64,000 nt of DNA, from positions 1 through 64,000 of the forward strand of contig NZ_WKJN01000024.1 of the NCBI RefSeq assembly GCF_009674495.1, written 5' to 3'. The DNA comes from Duganella alba (GTDB taxonomy: Bacteria; Pseudomonadota; Gammaproteobacteria; Burkholderiales; Burkholderiaceae_D). The notes beneath the pieces are model-generated. The model saw only the letters and a list, made by a program, of their open reading frames with translations, was not told the origin of the DNA and made no database searches. The number at the start of each line of letters is the position of its first letter. Within the stretch, counting starts at the first letter, position 1. Below are positions 1-8,615 of the stretch, one piece after another. The translations under genes and the position numbers were made by a program.

Positions 1-481
1 GGGCACTGCCATTGGTCGCCTCGCCACCCGCGCCACCGGCGGCGCCCCTGCCGGCATAGGCGTCGCCGCCAACGCCGCCGACACCGTAGGCATTGCCGCC
101 CCGCGCATTGCCGCCGTCGCCGCCGACGCCGCGGCCGCCGTTGCTGGTGCCGTAGTTGAGCGCGGTGTTGCCGATGTAGCCCACCGAATTGCCCGTGACC
201 GTGCCGATCAGCGTGCTGGTGGCGTTGGCGGTGGAAGTGTTGAACGCGTTGGTGAACGTGGAGGTGGCGGTGCCGCCGTTGTTGGCGGCCACCCCCGCCA
301 GCGCGTTGGCGTTGGCCGCGCCGGTGCTGTTGTTATTGTCGTTCCGGTTGCTGTTGTCCAGCGTGGCGCTGGAACTGTCGTTGGCGCTGGCGCCCGCGCC
401 GGATTGGGTGACGGCCGTTTGCGCATACGCCTGCGTACCGAAGCACAGCGCGACTGCCGCGCCGATCAAGATTTTTTTCAT
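1..481 (-). CDS. Glycine/asparagine-rich exported protein, 3' end outside window
   Basis: The frame is open from an ATG at 481-479 to the window edge, so only the first 160 or so residues are visible. It begins MKKILIGAAVALCFGTQAYA, a clear Sec signal peptide with an AYA cleavage site. The mature part is low complexity: first Ser/Asn/Ala/Thr-rich, then Gly-rich runs of the GGxGG type near the window edge. A purine-rich site (GGAG) lies just before the ATG. A near-perfect sigma-54 promoter lies upstream, and a sigma-54 activator gene is the next gene. Such proteins are often surface or matrix components, but no family was recognised and the function is unknown. Confidence 0.75.
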   Translation of the reverse strand, partial: MKKILIGAAVALCFGTQAYAQTAVTQSGAGASANDSSSATLDNSNRNDNNNSTGAANANALAGVAANNGGTATSTFTNAFNTSTANATSTLIGTVTGNSVGYIGNTALNYGTSNGGRGVGGDGGNARGGNAYGVGGVGGDAYAGRGAAGGAGGEATNGSA

Positions 482-546
482 GGTTGCTCCTACCTTGCAA
501 AGAAGTGAATGTGCCCGGGCGAACCCTCTCCCGGTCTCACTTCCTT

Positions 547-562
547 CGCAAGCTTGGTGCCA
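547..562 (-). promoter_or_regulatory. Sigma-54 (RpoN) promoter for the Gly-rich protein gene
   Basis: Read on the minus strand the site is TGGCACCAAGCTTGCG. It matches the RpoN consensus TGGCAC-N5-TTGC, with exactly ten bases between the GG and GC elements. It lies about 65 bases upstream of the ATG at 481, leaving room for an untranslated leader with a ribosome site. The neighbouring gene encodes an RpoN-dependent activator, which supports the call. Confidence 0.7.
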
Positions 563-569
563 TCCGCGC

Positions 570-599
570 CAAGGCCTTGTTCTGCAAGGCTTATCTTGC
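570..599. promoter_or_regulatory. Candidate activator binding dyads upstream of sigma-54 promoter
   Basis: Just upstream of the -24 element are a 10-base palindrome CAAGGCCTTG (570-579), a dyad GCCTTG-N5-CAAGGC (574-590) and a dyad GCAAG-N6-CTTGC (584-599). Overlapping dyads in this place could be the enhancer for the adjacent sigma-54 activator. They are closer to the promoter than most enhancers, so this is inference. Confidence 0.35.
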
Positions 600-665
600 C
601 GGTGGCGCGGCCGCGCCGGCGGATTTCAGCAGCGGCGCGTCACGCCGCTGTGACAACCCGGCGCT

Positions 666-2012
666 TCACTCATTCTGGCCGTCGGTGTAACTTGCGCGCG
701 ACGGCGCGCTGATCCCGTGCTTGGCCAGCAAGCGGTAGAGCGTCATGCGCGATACGCCCAGGTCACGCGCGGCCAGCGTGATGTTGCGCCCGGCGCGCAG
801 CAGGCTGGCATCGATGGCGTCGCGCTCGGCGCGGATGCGGGCGTCGTCCAGTTGCAGCGGCGCGCGCGCCGGCGAGGCCGCGGCCAGGCCCAGATCCTGC
901 GGCAGGATCAGGCGCCCTTCGGCCATCACCATGGCGCGGCGCACGCGGTTGATCAGCTCGCGCACATTGCCAGGCCAGTCGTGCTCGCGGATCGCCTGCG
1001 CGGCGCGGCTGCTGAAGCCCTTCACGCGCGGCGCGCGCTCGCTGGAAAAGGCATGGAAAAAATGTTCGGCCAGCGGCAGCAGGTCGTCCTTGCGCTCGCG
1101 CAGCGGCGGCACGTCCAGCGCCAGCACGTTGAGCCGGTAGTACAGGTCTTCGCGGAAGGCGCCGCGCTGCACTGCCTGCGGCAGGTTGACGTGCGAGGCG
1201 GCGATCACGCGCGCATCGACCGCGATGCTGCGCGTGCCGCCGACGCGGTAGATGGTCTTCTCCTGCAGGAAGCGCAGCAGGTTGGCCTGCAGTTCCAGCG
1301 GCAGGTCGCCGATTTCATCGAGGAAGATCGAACCGCCCTGCGCGCTTTCGATCAGGCCGCGCTTGTCGCGCGCCGCGCCGGTGAAGGCGCCGCGCTCGTG
1401 GCCGAATAATTCGGATTGAATCAGCGCTGCGGGAATCGCGCCGCAGTTGATCGGCACGAACGGCCCCTTGCGGCGCGGCGAATGCGCATGCACGGCCTGC
1501 GCCGCCAGTTCCTTGCCGCTGCCGCTCTCGCCCCAGATCAGCACCGGCGCGCTGGCCGCCGCCACCTTGACGATCTGCCGCCGCAACCGCGTGATGGCGG
1601 CGCTCTGCCCGGTCAGCGTGGCGTCGTCGTCGGCGCGCGGCCTGGCATCCTCGCTGCGCAACGCCGCCATGCCAAGCGCATGGCCCAGCGCATGGCGCAG
1701 CCGCTGGCTGTCCACCGGCCAGGTGTGATAGTCGGCGCAATGGTCGCGCAGCAGCTGGCGCCACCCGGCATGCTCCAGCAGCAGCGGCGGCAGCACGGCG
1801 ATCCAGTGCGGCGACCAGTGGTCGAGCAGGAAGGCGTTGAGATCGGCGCAACTGTCCATGTCCTGCACCAGCAGCAGGCCGACGGCGCACGGCCGCGCCT
1901 TGAATTGACGGCGCGCCTCGGCCAGCGTGTCGGCCCGCGTCACGTCCCAGTCCGCCGGCAGCCCCGGCGCGCCGACGCCCACGCAGAGTATCGATTTCGT
2001 CGTCATCCCCAT
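666..2012 (-). CDS. Sigma-54-dependent transcriptional activator (VpsR-like)
   Basis: This 448-residue regulator activates RpoN promoters. The first 120 residues form a divergent receiver-like domain without an obvious phospho-acceptor pattern. The AAA+ domain spans about residues 130-370, with Walker A GESGSGKE, the sigma-54 contact loop GAFTGA and Walker B IFLDEIGD. A Fis-type helix-turn-helix closes the protein (AARDLGVSRMTLYRLLAKHG). The layout resembles VpsR-type regulators of exopolysaccharide and biofilm genes. An internal ATG two codons downstream is an alternative start. The likely target is the sigma-54 promoter in front of the Gly-rich protein gene just downstream on the same strand. 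Confidence 0.9.
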   Translation of the reverse strand: MGMTTKSILCVGVGAPGLPADWDVTRADTLAEARRQFKARPCAVGLLLVQDMDSCADLNAFLLDHWSPHWIAVLPPLLLEHAGWRQLLRDHCADYHTWPVDSQRLRHALGHALGMAALRSEDARPRADDDATLTGQSAAITRLRRQIVKVAAASAPVLIWGESGSGKELAAQAVHAHSPRRKGPFVPINCGAIPAALIQSELFGHERGAFTGAARDKRGLIESAQGGSIFLDEIGDLPLELQANLLRFLQEKTIYRVGGTRSIAVDARVIAASHVNLPQAVQRGAFREDLYYRLNVLALDVPPLRERKDDLLPLAEHFFHAFSSERAPRVKGFSSRAAQAIREHDWPGNVRELINRVRRAMVMAEGRLILPQDLGLAAASPARAPLQLDDARIRAERDAIDASLLRAGRNITLAARDLGVSRMTLYRLLAKHGISAPSRASYTDGQNE

Positions 2013-2150
2013 TGGACGGGAAATGATGTGAAAAGTTCAAGGCTTGCCCCGCTGCGGAGGCCAATATAGAATGCGCGCTACTTTTTAAGCAGGTGAATAA
2101 CAACCTGTCAATAGTGCATAAAGCCTAAAACAACAACGGGATGTAGTGAG

Positions 2151-2768
2151 ATGACTGACTTTGAATTGAAACCGGCGACGCTGCCGGGGTGGACGCAACG
2201 CGCGTCGCTGCGCGTGCTCAAGCTGTTCGGCTGGCGCATGCTGTACCGCCCGCTGCCCGGTCCGCGCGGCATCGTGGTGGTCTATCCACACACCTCCAAC
2301 TGGGATTTCTTCGTCGGCCTGTTCGGCAAATGGACGCTGAACCTGCCGTTCCGCTGGCTGGCCAAGGACTCGCTGTTCAAATCGCCGCTGGGCGGCTGGT
2401 TCCGCGCGCTGGGCGGCGAGCCGGTGGACCGCAGCGCGCCGCAAGGCATGATCCGCTCGCAGGCCGAGCGCATGAACGCGGCCGACTGGTACTGGCTGGC
2501 CATCACGCCGGAAGCCTCGCGCAGCCATCGTCCCAACTGGAAGAGCGGCTTCTATCATCTGGCGATCGAGGCCAAGGTGCCACTGTGCCTGGTGTATATC
2601 GACTATCCGAACAAGACGCTGGGCGTAGTCGACCATCTGCATTTGAGCGGCGACCAGGCGGCCGACATGGCGGCCATTGCCGCCATCTACGCCGGCCACC
2701 ATGGCCTGTATCCAGAAAACGAGGCGCCCATCGTGCTGCAGGAACGCCGCGTCGAGGAACGCCAGTAA
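2151..2768 (+). CDS. PlsC-like acyltransferase family protein
   Basis: This 205-residue protein resembles the 1-acyl-glycerol-3-phosphate acyltransferase superfamily. The HxxxxD catalytic motif appears as HTSNWD near residue 47. The usual EGTR block is replaced by TPEASRSH near residue 119, as in small single-domain members of the family. It lacks a clear signal peptide and is probably peripheral to the inner membrane. It is divergent from the sigma-54 regulator and convergent with the urease operon, with only one base between its stop and the hupE/ureJ stop. The acyl acceptor cannot be told from sequence. Confidence 0.8.
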   Translation: MTDFELKPATLPGWTQRASLRVLKLFGWRMLYRPLPGPRGIVVVYPHTSNWDFFVGLFGKWTLNLPFRWLAKDSLFKSPLGGWFRALGGEPVDRSAPQGMIRSQAERMNAADWYWLAITPEASRSHRPNWKSGFYHLAIEAKVPLCLVYIDYPNKTLGVVDHLHLSGDQAADMAAIAAIYAGHHGLYPENEAPIVLQERRVEERQ

Positions 2769-2769
2769 G

Positions 2770-3318
2770 TTACGCCGTCGCCGCCAGCATCACGCCGATG
2801 GCGGCAATCGCGGCGCCGGAGACCTTCAGCGCCAGCGCCGGGCTGACGCGGCCCAGCAGATACCCACCATACACCAGCAACGCACTGGCCAACAGCAGGC
2901 CCGCCGCGCTGCTGGCCTGCGGCAGTTCGTGACCATGCGCGTTACCGTGCAGGAGCGCGAACGCGCCCACCATCACCGCGCCTGCCGCCGCCGGCAGCCG
3001 CACCGCCACCGCGATCAATACGCCCATCAGCGCCACCGTCAGCGCGATGCCGGTTTCCAGTCCCGGAATCGTCAGCCCCATCGCGCCGCTGGCCATGCCG
3101 GCCATGACCATGCCGATGAAGGTGGCCGGCAGCCATTTCGCATTTGGCTGGCGCACGCTCCATGCGCCAACCGCAAGCATCGCCAGCAGGTGATCGAGGC
3201 CGGTGAACGGATGGGCGAAACCTTGCAGGAAGCCGTGCGTATGGACGCCGGCGCCGGTGTGCGCCAGTGCGGCGGTGCTGGTGGCAGCCAAGGCCAAGGC
3301 TGCGATAGTCTTTTTCAT
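2770..3318 (-). CDS. ureJ: HupE/UreJ family nickel transporter
   Basis: This 182-residue membrane protein begins with a signal peptide ending ALA. A His-rich segment follows (HTGAGVHTHGFLQGFAHP), then HPFTGLDHLLAM, the signature metal-binding motif of the HupE/UreJ family. About six hydrophobic segments follow. It is the last gene of the urease operon, eight bases after ureG. Family members move nickel across the membrane, and this one likely supplies nickel to the urease active site. UreJ and HupE cannot be separated by sequence alone, so the symbol rests on context. Confidence 0.88.
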   Translation of the reverse strand: MKKTIAALALAATSTAALAHTGAGVHTHGFLQGFAHPFTGLDHLLAMLAVGAWSVRQPNAKWLPATFIGMVMAGMASGAMGLTIPGLETGIALTVALMGVLIAVAVRLPAAAGAVMVGAFALLHGNAHGHELPQASSAAGLLLASALLVYGGYLLGRVSPALALKVSGAAIAAIGVMLAATA

Positions 3319-3326
3319 GTGAGCTC

Positions 3327-3950
3327 CTAGTGTGGGGTTTGGCCCAGCAGGCCTTGTTCGCGAATGAAGTCGATTACCTTGGTGACGCCCTCGCCGCTGC
3401 GCAGGTTGGTGAAGATAAAGGGACGCGCGCCGCGCTGCTGCTTGGCGTCGCGCGCCATCACATCGAGGTCGGCGCCGACGTGCGGCGCCAGGTCGGTCTT
3501 GTTGATGATCAGCAGATCCGAGCGCGTGATGCCTGGGCCGCCCTTGCGCGGAATCTTCTCGCCGCCGGCGACGTCGATGACGTAGATGGTCAGGTCGGAC
3601 AGCTCCGGGCTGAAGGTGGCGGCGAGGTTGTCGCCGCCCGATTCCACCAGGATCAGGTCCAGGTTCGGGAAGTCAGCCTGCATGCGGGCGATGGCTTCCA
3701 GGTTGATCGAAGCGTCTTCACGAATGGCGGTGTGCGGGCAGCCGCCGGTTTCCACACCCATCAGACGTTCGGCCGGCAGCGCGTCGGCGCGCAGCAGGAT
3801 CTCCATGTCTTCCTTGGTGTAGATGTCGTTGGTGATGACGGCCATGTCGTACTTGTCGCGCATGCCCTTGCACAGCATTTCGCACAACGCGGTTTTGCCG
3901 GAACCTACCGGGCCGCCGATGCCCACGCGCAGAGGATTGGAGGTATTCAT
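3327..3950 (-). CDS. ureG: Urease accessory GTPase UreG
   Basis: This 207-residue SIMIBI-class GTPase drives nickel insertion into urease. The P-loop is GGPVGSGKTAL near the N-terminus. The metal-binding Cys-Pro-His motif is GGCPHTAIRED, and the base-recognition motif is NKTDLAPH. Length is typical for the family. It lies between ureF and hupE/ureJ and is expected to act in a UreD-UreF-UreG complex. Confidence 0.97.
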   Translation of the reverse strand: MNTSNPLRVGIGGPVGSGKTALCEMLCKGMRDKYDMAVITNDIYTKEDMEILLRADALPAERLMGVETGGCPHTAIREDASINLEAIARMQADFPNLDLILVESGGDNLAATFSPELSDLTIYVIDVAGGEKIPRKGGPGITRSDLLIINKTDLAPHVGADLDVMARDAKQQRGARPFIFTNLRSGEGVTKVIDFIREQGLLGQTPH

Positions 3951-3965
3951 TTTGTGTGTGCTCTT

Positions 3966-4646
3966 TCAGGATCTGTATAAACGGCTGTATTGAACTTCGT
4001 GCTGCATCGACAGCAGCGACAGGCCCGGCGCCCAGTTGCACATATCGTCATCGCTGACGGTTTGCGCATGGCGGGCGGCGGCTTCGATCTCTTCGCGCAG
4101 CGACAGCAGCATGCGCTGGCCGGCCACCTGCCCCAGCGGCACGGATTTGACGCAGACCAGCACCTGATTCTCAGCCCAGGCGAACAGCATGGCCAGCAGT
4201 GCCGAGTCGTGCGGGATATTCAGGGCGGCGACGGCGCAGCTGAAGGCGGTGGGCAGCGCGACTTCCGGTTCGGATTGCAGGTGCTTCAGCATGGCGGCAT
4301 CGGTAATGCCTAGTTCGGCCACCAGCTTGGTGAGCGAGTAGCCCATCTGGATGGTCTCGGCGCGGAATTCGGCGCTGTCGCGCGAGGCGATGAATTTTTC
4401 GCTCCAGTCGCTGACGGCGCACCAGTCGCGCCGCGACCAGGCTTGCATCAGGCGCCAGGTGATCGGCGCTTCCCATTGCGCCACCACTTCGTGCAGGTGG
4501 CGGACGACCCATGCGCGCGCGGTGTCGGCGTTGCGCACCGCGCCGCTTTCCAGCGCCGCCTCCAGCCCTTGCGAATAGCTGTATGCGCCAATCGGCAAGG
4601 CCGGGCTGGCGAATTGCAGCAGGTTGAGGAGCGCGGCGGCCTGCAT
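3966..4646 (-). CDS. ureF: Urease accessory protein UreF
   Basis: This 226-residue all-helical protein matches UreF, with the N-terminal block LLQFASPALPIGAYSYSQGLE and the C-terminal region that contacts UreG. UreF bridges UreD-bound apo-urease to UreG and controls its GTPase. The start codon immediately follows the ureE stop codon, so translational coupling is likely. It is separated from ureG by 15 bases. Confidence 0.95.
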   Translation of the reverse strand: MQAAALLNLLQFASPALPIGAYSYSQGLEAALESGAVRNADTARAWVVRHLHEVVAQWEAPITWRLMQAWSRRDWCAVSDWSEKFIASRDSAEFRAETIQMGYSLTKLVAELGITDAAMLKHLQSEPEVALPTAFSCAVAALNIPHDSALLAMLFAWAENQVLVCVKSVPLGQVAGQRMLLSLREEIEAAARHAQTVSDDDMCNWAPGLSLLSMQHEVQYSRLYRS

Positions 4647-5150
4647 TTATTTAGGATCGCTCGGACGGTGAATTTTCTGGCGCAGCGGGATCGGCGCCAG
4701 CGGGCCGTTGTCGTGATGATGGCCATGGCCGCCGCCATACGCGCCGGACTCCGGCTCGAACGCCGACATCTCTTCCACCACCGTGGCGCCCAGACCGGCC
4801 AGCATCTCCTTCAGCACCGCATCGGCGCGGATGCGCAGGAAGCCGTCGCCCACCTGCGCCTGCGTGTGGCGATTCCCGAGGTGGAAAGCGCAACGCAGCA
4901 GCGCATGCGCGTCGGCGCAGGTAACTTTGTAGGTCGGCTCCGGCGCGGCGACCACGCGCACCACGCGCTTGTCCTCGCCGGTCAGCAGGTCGCCGTCGCG
5001 CAGCACGGTGCCGCGCACGGTGAACACCGCTACGTCCTCGCCGTTGTCCAGCGTCGCGCGCAGGCGGCATTTTTCGCGCAGCTCATACGGCAGCACCAGC
5101 TGCGCGGCAATGATGTCGGCTTGCGGAATCTTGGTATGTAGTGTCAGCAT
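4647..5150 (-). CDS. ureE: Urease accessory nickel chaperone UreE
   Basis: The chosen ATG at 5150 gives 167 residues beginning MLTLHTKIPQA, which fits UreE. A longer frame reaches 5267 but would run into ureC and has no UreE-like sequence. UreE delivers nickel to UreG. The N-terminal domain is followed by the metal-binding domain, and the tail has a short His-rich stretch (GGGHGHHHDNG) that can hold additional nickel. The gene starts 16 bases after ureC and abuts ureF. Confidence 0.95.
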   Translation of the reverse strand: MLTLHTKIPQADIIAAQLVLPYELREKCRLRATLDNGEDVAVFTVRGTVLRDGDLLTGEDKRVVRVVAAPEPTYKVTCADAHALLRCAFHLGNRHTQAQVGDGFLRIRADAVLKEMLAGLGATVVEEMSAFEPESGAYGGGHGHHHDNGPLAPIPLRQKIHRPSDPK

Positions 5151-5166
5151 AAAGCGGTCAGCATGG

Positions 5167-6867
5167 TCAGAACAGGAAATAGCGCTGCGCCATCGGCAGG
5201 ACGACGGCCGGTTCACAAACCAGCAATTCGCCATTGGCGCGCACTTCGTAGGTTTCGGGATTGACATCCATCTTCGGCGCCAGGCTGTTGTGGATCATGT
5301 CCGACTTGCGCAGCGCGCGCATGCCCTTGGCCACGATCAGCGTTTTATTCAGTTTCAACGCGTCGCCGATGCCGGCGTCATACGCTGCCTGCGACACGAA
5401 GGTGAACGACTTCTTCAAGCCGCCGCCGAAAGAGCCGAACATCGGCCGGTAATGCACCGGCTGCGGCGTCGGAATCGAGGCGTTCGGATCGCCCATCAGC
5501 GCGGCGGCGATCATGCCGCCTTTTAAAATCATCTGCGGCTTGACGCCGAAGAAGGCCGGCTTCCACAACACGATGTCGGCGATCTTGCCCACCTCCAGCG
5601 AACCGACGGCATGCGCAATGCCGTGCGTGATGGCCGGGTTGATGGTGTACTTGGCGATATAGCGCTTGACGCGGAAGTTATCGTTGCGCGACGAATCCGG
5701 CGCCAGCGGTCCGCGCTGCACCTTCATCTTGTGCGCCGTCTGCCAGGTGCGCATCACCACTTCGCCGACGCGGCCCATGGCCTGCGAGTCGGACGACATC
5801 ATCGAAATCGCGCCGATGTCGTGCAGGATGTCCTCGGCCGCGATGGTCTCGCGGCGGATGCGCGATTCGGCAAACGCCACGTCCTCGGTGATGGCGGCAT
5901 CCAGGTGATGGCAGACCATCAGCATATCCAGATGCTCGTCCAGCGTATTGACCGTGTACGGCCGCGTGGGATTGGTCGACGACGGCAGCACGTTCGATTC
6001 GCCCACCGCCGCGATGATGTCCGGCGCATGGCCGCCGCCCGCGCCTTCGGTGTGGAAGGTGTGGATGGTGCGGTCCTTGAACGCGGCCAGCGTGTCGGCC
6101 AGATAGCCGCCTTCGTTCAGCGTGTCGCTGTGGATGGCGACCTGGATGTCCATCCTGTCCGCCACCGACAGGCAGTTGTCGATGGCGGCCGGCGTGCTGC
6201 CCCAGTCCTCGTGCAGTTTGAGGCCAATGGCGCCGGCCAGCACCTGCTCTTCCAGCGGCGCCGGCAGGCTGACATTGCCCTTGCCGAGAAAGCCCAGGTT
6301 CATCGGGAACGCATCGGCCGCCTGCAGCATCGAATGCAGATGCCACGGCCCCGGCGTGCAGGTGGTGGCCGAGGTGCCGGCCGATGGCCCGGTGCCGCCG
6401 CCGATCATGGTGGTCACGCCGCTCATCAGCGCTTCCTCGATCTGCTGCGGGCAGATGAAGTGGATGTGCGTGTCGACGCCGCCGGCGGTGACGATCATGC
6501 CCTCGCCCGCGATGATCTCGGTGGCGCCGCCGATGGCCATGGTCACATCGGGCTGGATATCCGGATTGCCGGCCTTGCCGATGCCGGCGATCACGCCGTT
6601 CTTCAAACCGATATCGGCCTTGACGATGCCCCAGTGGTCGATGATCACCGCGTTGGTGATCACCGTGTCCATCACGTCGGCGGCCACGCGCTGCGACTGG
6701 CCCATGCCGTCGCGGATCACTTTGCCGCCGCCGAATTTCACTTCCTCGCCGTAGGTGGCGTAGTCCTTTTCGATTTCGATAAACAGTTCGGTGTCCGCCA
6801 GCCGGATGCGGTCACCTGTGGTCGGACCAAACATCTCCGCGTAAGCGCGGCGCGAGATTGTAGCCAT
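5167..6867 (-). CDS. ureC: Urease alpha subunit
   Basis: This 566-residue subunit carries the dinickel active site that hydrolyses urea to ammonia and carbamate. The metal ligands sit in HIHFICPQQ, the carbamylated lysine in GLKLHEDWG, and the flap cysteine/histidine in MVCHHLD. Length is standard. It is followed by ureE after 16 bases and preceded by ureB after 9 bases. Long open frames on the opposite strand are composition shadows. No key residue appears altered, so the enzyme should be active. Confidence 0.98.
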   Translation of the reverse strand: MATISRRAYAEMFGPTTGDRIRLADTELFIEIEKDYATYGEEVKFGGGKVIRDGMGQSQRVAADVMDTVITNAVIIDHWGIVKADIGLKNGVIAGIGKAGNPDIQPDVTMAIGGATEIIAGEGMIVTAGGVDTHIHFICPQQIEEALMSGVTTMIGGGTGPSAGTSATTCTPGPWHLHSMLQAADAFPMNLGFLGKGNVSLPAPLEEQVLAGAIGLKLHEDWGSTPAAIDNCLSVADRMDIQVAIHSDTLNEGGYLADTLAAFKDRTIHTFHTEGAGGGHAPDIIAAVGESNVLPSSTNPTRPYTVNTLDEHLDMLMVCHHLDAAITEDVAFAESRIRRETIAAEDILHDIGAISMMSSDSQAMGRVGEVVMRTWQTAHKMKVQRGPLAPDSSRNDNFRVKRYIAKYTINPAITHGIAHAVGSLEVGKIADIVLWKPAFFGVKPQMILKGGMIAAALMGDPNASIPTPQPVHYRPMFGSFGGGLKKSFTFVSQAAYDAGIGDALKLNKTLIVAKGMRALRKSDMIHNSLAPKMDVNPETYEVRANGELLVCEPAVVLPMAQRYFLF

Positions 6868-6876
6868 GAGAGCCTT

Positions 6877-7203
6877 TTAGCTTTTTGGTGGTTTGGAGTC
6901 CAGCTTGCCCATTACTTTCCCGTTGAAGCCATAGACTTCCTGGTCGCCGTCCAGCTGCACCAGTTCCACGGTGCGCTGCTGGCCCGGCTCGAAGCGCACG
7001 GCGGTGCCGGCCGCGATGTTCAGGCGCTTGCCGTAGGCCTTCCAGCGTTCCAGCTTGAGCACGGAATTGACTTCAAAAAAATGGAAATGCGAGCCGATCT
7101 GCACCGGGCGGTCGCCCTGGTTGGTGACGACGACGGTGACCGTTTCGCGGCCCACGTTCAGACCGATCTCACCCTCTTCAAGCTTGTATTCACCTGGGAT
7201 CAT
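6877..7203 (-). CDS. ureB: Urease beta subunit
   Basis: This 108-residue protein begins MIPGEYKLEEGEI, the usual start of UreB, and carries the conserved blocks VTNQGDRPVQIGSHFHFFE and AAGTAVRFEPGQ. It is a structural subunit packing against UreC. Beta and gamma subunits are separate genes here, as in most proteobacteria rather than the Helicobacter fusion. It lies 10 bases after ureA. Confidence 0.97.
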   Translation of the reverse strand: MIPGEYKLEEGEIGLNVGRETVTVVVTNQGDRPVQIGSHFHFFEVNSVLKLERWKAYGKRLNIAAGTAVRFEPGQQRTVELVQLDGDQEVYGFNGKVMGKLDSKPPKS

Positions 7204-7213
7204 GATGAACTCC

Positions 7214-7516
7214 TTATGGGATGGGGTTGTGGACAGTCACAAGCTTGCTCCCATCCGGGAACGTCGCTTCGACCTGGATGTCGGGGATCATTTCGGGGAT
7301 ACCCTCCATGACGTCGGCGCGCGTGAGTATGCGCGTGCCGTCGGACATCAGTTGGGCGACAGTTTTGCCGTCGCGGGCACCTTCCATGATGGCGCAGGTA
7401 ATCAGCGCCACCGCTTCCGGGTAATTCAACTTCAAGCCGCGTGCAAGGCGGCGTTCCGCCACAATGCCTGCGGTAAAAATCAACAGCTTGTCTTTTTCGC
7501 GTGGAGTCAGGTCCAT
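7214..7516 (-). CDS. ureA: Urease gamma subunit
   Basis: The chosen start at 7516 gives 100 residues beginning MDLTPREKDKLLIFTAG, the universal UreA N-terminus. A frame open to 7606 would add 30 unlike residues overlapping ureD and is rejected. Conserved blocks GLKLNYPEAVALI and VQVEATFPDG-like ends are present. It is the smallest structural subunit and starts 23 bases after ureD. Confidence 0.97.
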   Translation of the reverse strand: MDLTPREKDKLLIFTAGIVAERRLARGLKLNYPEAVALITCAIMEGARDGKTVAQLMSDGTRILTRADVMEGIPEMIPDIQVEATFPDGSKLVTVHNPIP

Positions 7517-7539
7517 GTCGTTGTGCTCTTTCTGCTCTT

Positions 7540-8397
7540 TCAGGTTTGCCAGATGCGCGGCGTGACGGCCGCGCGTTCCAGCAGATGCGGGCGCAGGCGG
7601 CGCCACACGGCCAGCATCAGGCGGCGCGCGGTTTCGCTGTCGTCGCCCAGATGGCGCGCCACCAGCACCCCTTTGGTTTGCGTAACGCCGAAAACATGCG
7701 CGCCGTCGGCGGCGATGTCGGCACGAATATCATTCAGCACGGCGGCCGGCAGCGGCTTGCCGGCCGCCGTCAGCGTGGCGCACACGGTATGGCCGTTCAG
7801 CGCCAGCGGGCTGTCCAGGCGGCCGCCGACCATGTCGCCCTGCTCCCACCAGATCAAGCGGCCCTCGCGGCGGATGCTGCTGCGCTGGCGGATGCGGCCG
7901 GTGCGGAACAGCTCGCCCGAGCCGCGCCGGCCCATGCACAGGATTTCGCAGCCGAGGAAGGTGGCGCCGGCGGCCAGTTCCACGTGCTGCTCCAGCACCA
8001 CGTTAGCGGTATCAAAGAAGATCGTTTCCTGCGGCAGCCATTCCAGCGCGGCGCCCTCGTTGACATGCAGGTGCACCGCCTGGCGCGACTGTTTGCCGTT
8101 GGCCTGATACCACTTGGCCGCGCCCGGCGTGGTGATGAAGGCATGCGCCTGCGTGCCGACGCCGATGTCGATTTCCAGCTGGTCGCCGCCGACCACGCCG
8201 CCCGGCGGGTGGACGATGATGGCCTGGCAGACCTTCTGATCCTCCGGGTAAAGCGCCTTCTGCACGCGCAGCGGGCCGTAGTGGATTTTGTTCAGCAGCC
8301 GCGTAGTGCCGGCGTCATCCGCAAAACCGAGCGTGAGGCTGGCCTGCCAGGCAGTGGTGCCGGCGCCAAGGTCACGCGATGCGGTGCAGTCAGGCAT
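7540..8397 (-). CDS. ureD: Urease accessory protein UreD
   Basis: This 285-residue protein matches UreD (UreH), the scaffold that binds apo-urease with UreF and UreG. The family block HYGPLRVQKALYPE is followed by HPPGGVVGGDQL and TPGAAKWY. It is the first gene of the operon. No urea ABC transporter genes lie upstream in this window, so urea entry is by diffusion or another locus. Confidence 0.95.
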   Translation of the reverse strand: MPDCTASRDLGAGTTAWQASLTLGFADDAGTTRLLNKIHYGPLRVQKALYPEDQKVCQAIIVHPPGGVVGGDQLEIDIGVGTQAHAFITTPGAAKWYQANGKQSRQAVHLHVNEGAALEWLPQETIFFDTANVVLEQHVELAAGATFLGCEILCMGRRGSGELFRTGRIRQRSSIRREGRLIWWEQGDMVGGRLDSPLALNGHTVCATLTAAGKPLPAAVLNDIRADIAADGAHVFGVTQTKGVLVARHLGDDSETARRLMLAVWRRLRPHLLERAAVTPRIWQT

Positions 8398-8417
8398 ATA
8401 AAAAGGAGGATGAAATA

Positions 8418-8615
8418 ATGTACTGTCCTATGCAATCGTCATGCCAGCTCTTAGCCTCCCTGCCAGACCAAGCACGCACCGTTATGCGGCGCATTGCACC
8501 AAATAAGTGCAACCGTTGTAAAAAGTTCCCTCTGGAAAATATATTTCGCGATTTCTACGCCGGCAAAAGCTTGGCCTCACGCTACAAAAGCAGCTTTTTC
8601 ATTGTTGGGGAATAA
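8418..8615 (+). CDS. Possible 65-residue Cys-containing small protein
   Basis: An unusually strong ribosome site, AGGAGG, lies eight bases before an ATG at 8418, opening a 65-residue frame starting MYCPMQSSCQ and containing a CNRC pair. No family was recognised. Its codon use is less GC-biased than its neighbours. It lies divergently from ureD, in what should be the ureD promoter region. The only positive evidence is the ribosome site and the open frame, so it may be noncoding. Confidence 0.3.
   Translation: MYCPMQSSCQLLASLPDQARTVMRRIAPNKCNRCKKFPLENIFRDFYAGKSLASRYKSSFFIVGE

Noticed and set aside
4647..5267. Longer UreE starting at 5267
   Set aside because: The extra 39 residues overlap ureC and do not look like UreE; the ATG at 5150 fits the family.
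5611..7311. Long plus-strand open frame opposite ureC and ureB
   Set aside because: It is the composition shadow of urease genes in GC-rich DNA; it is Arg/His/Val-rich with no recognisable domain.
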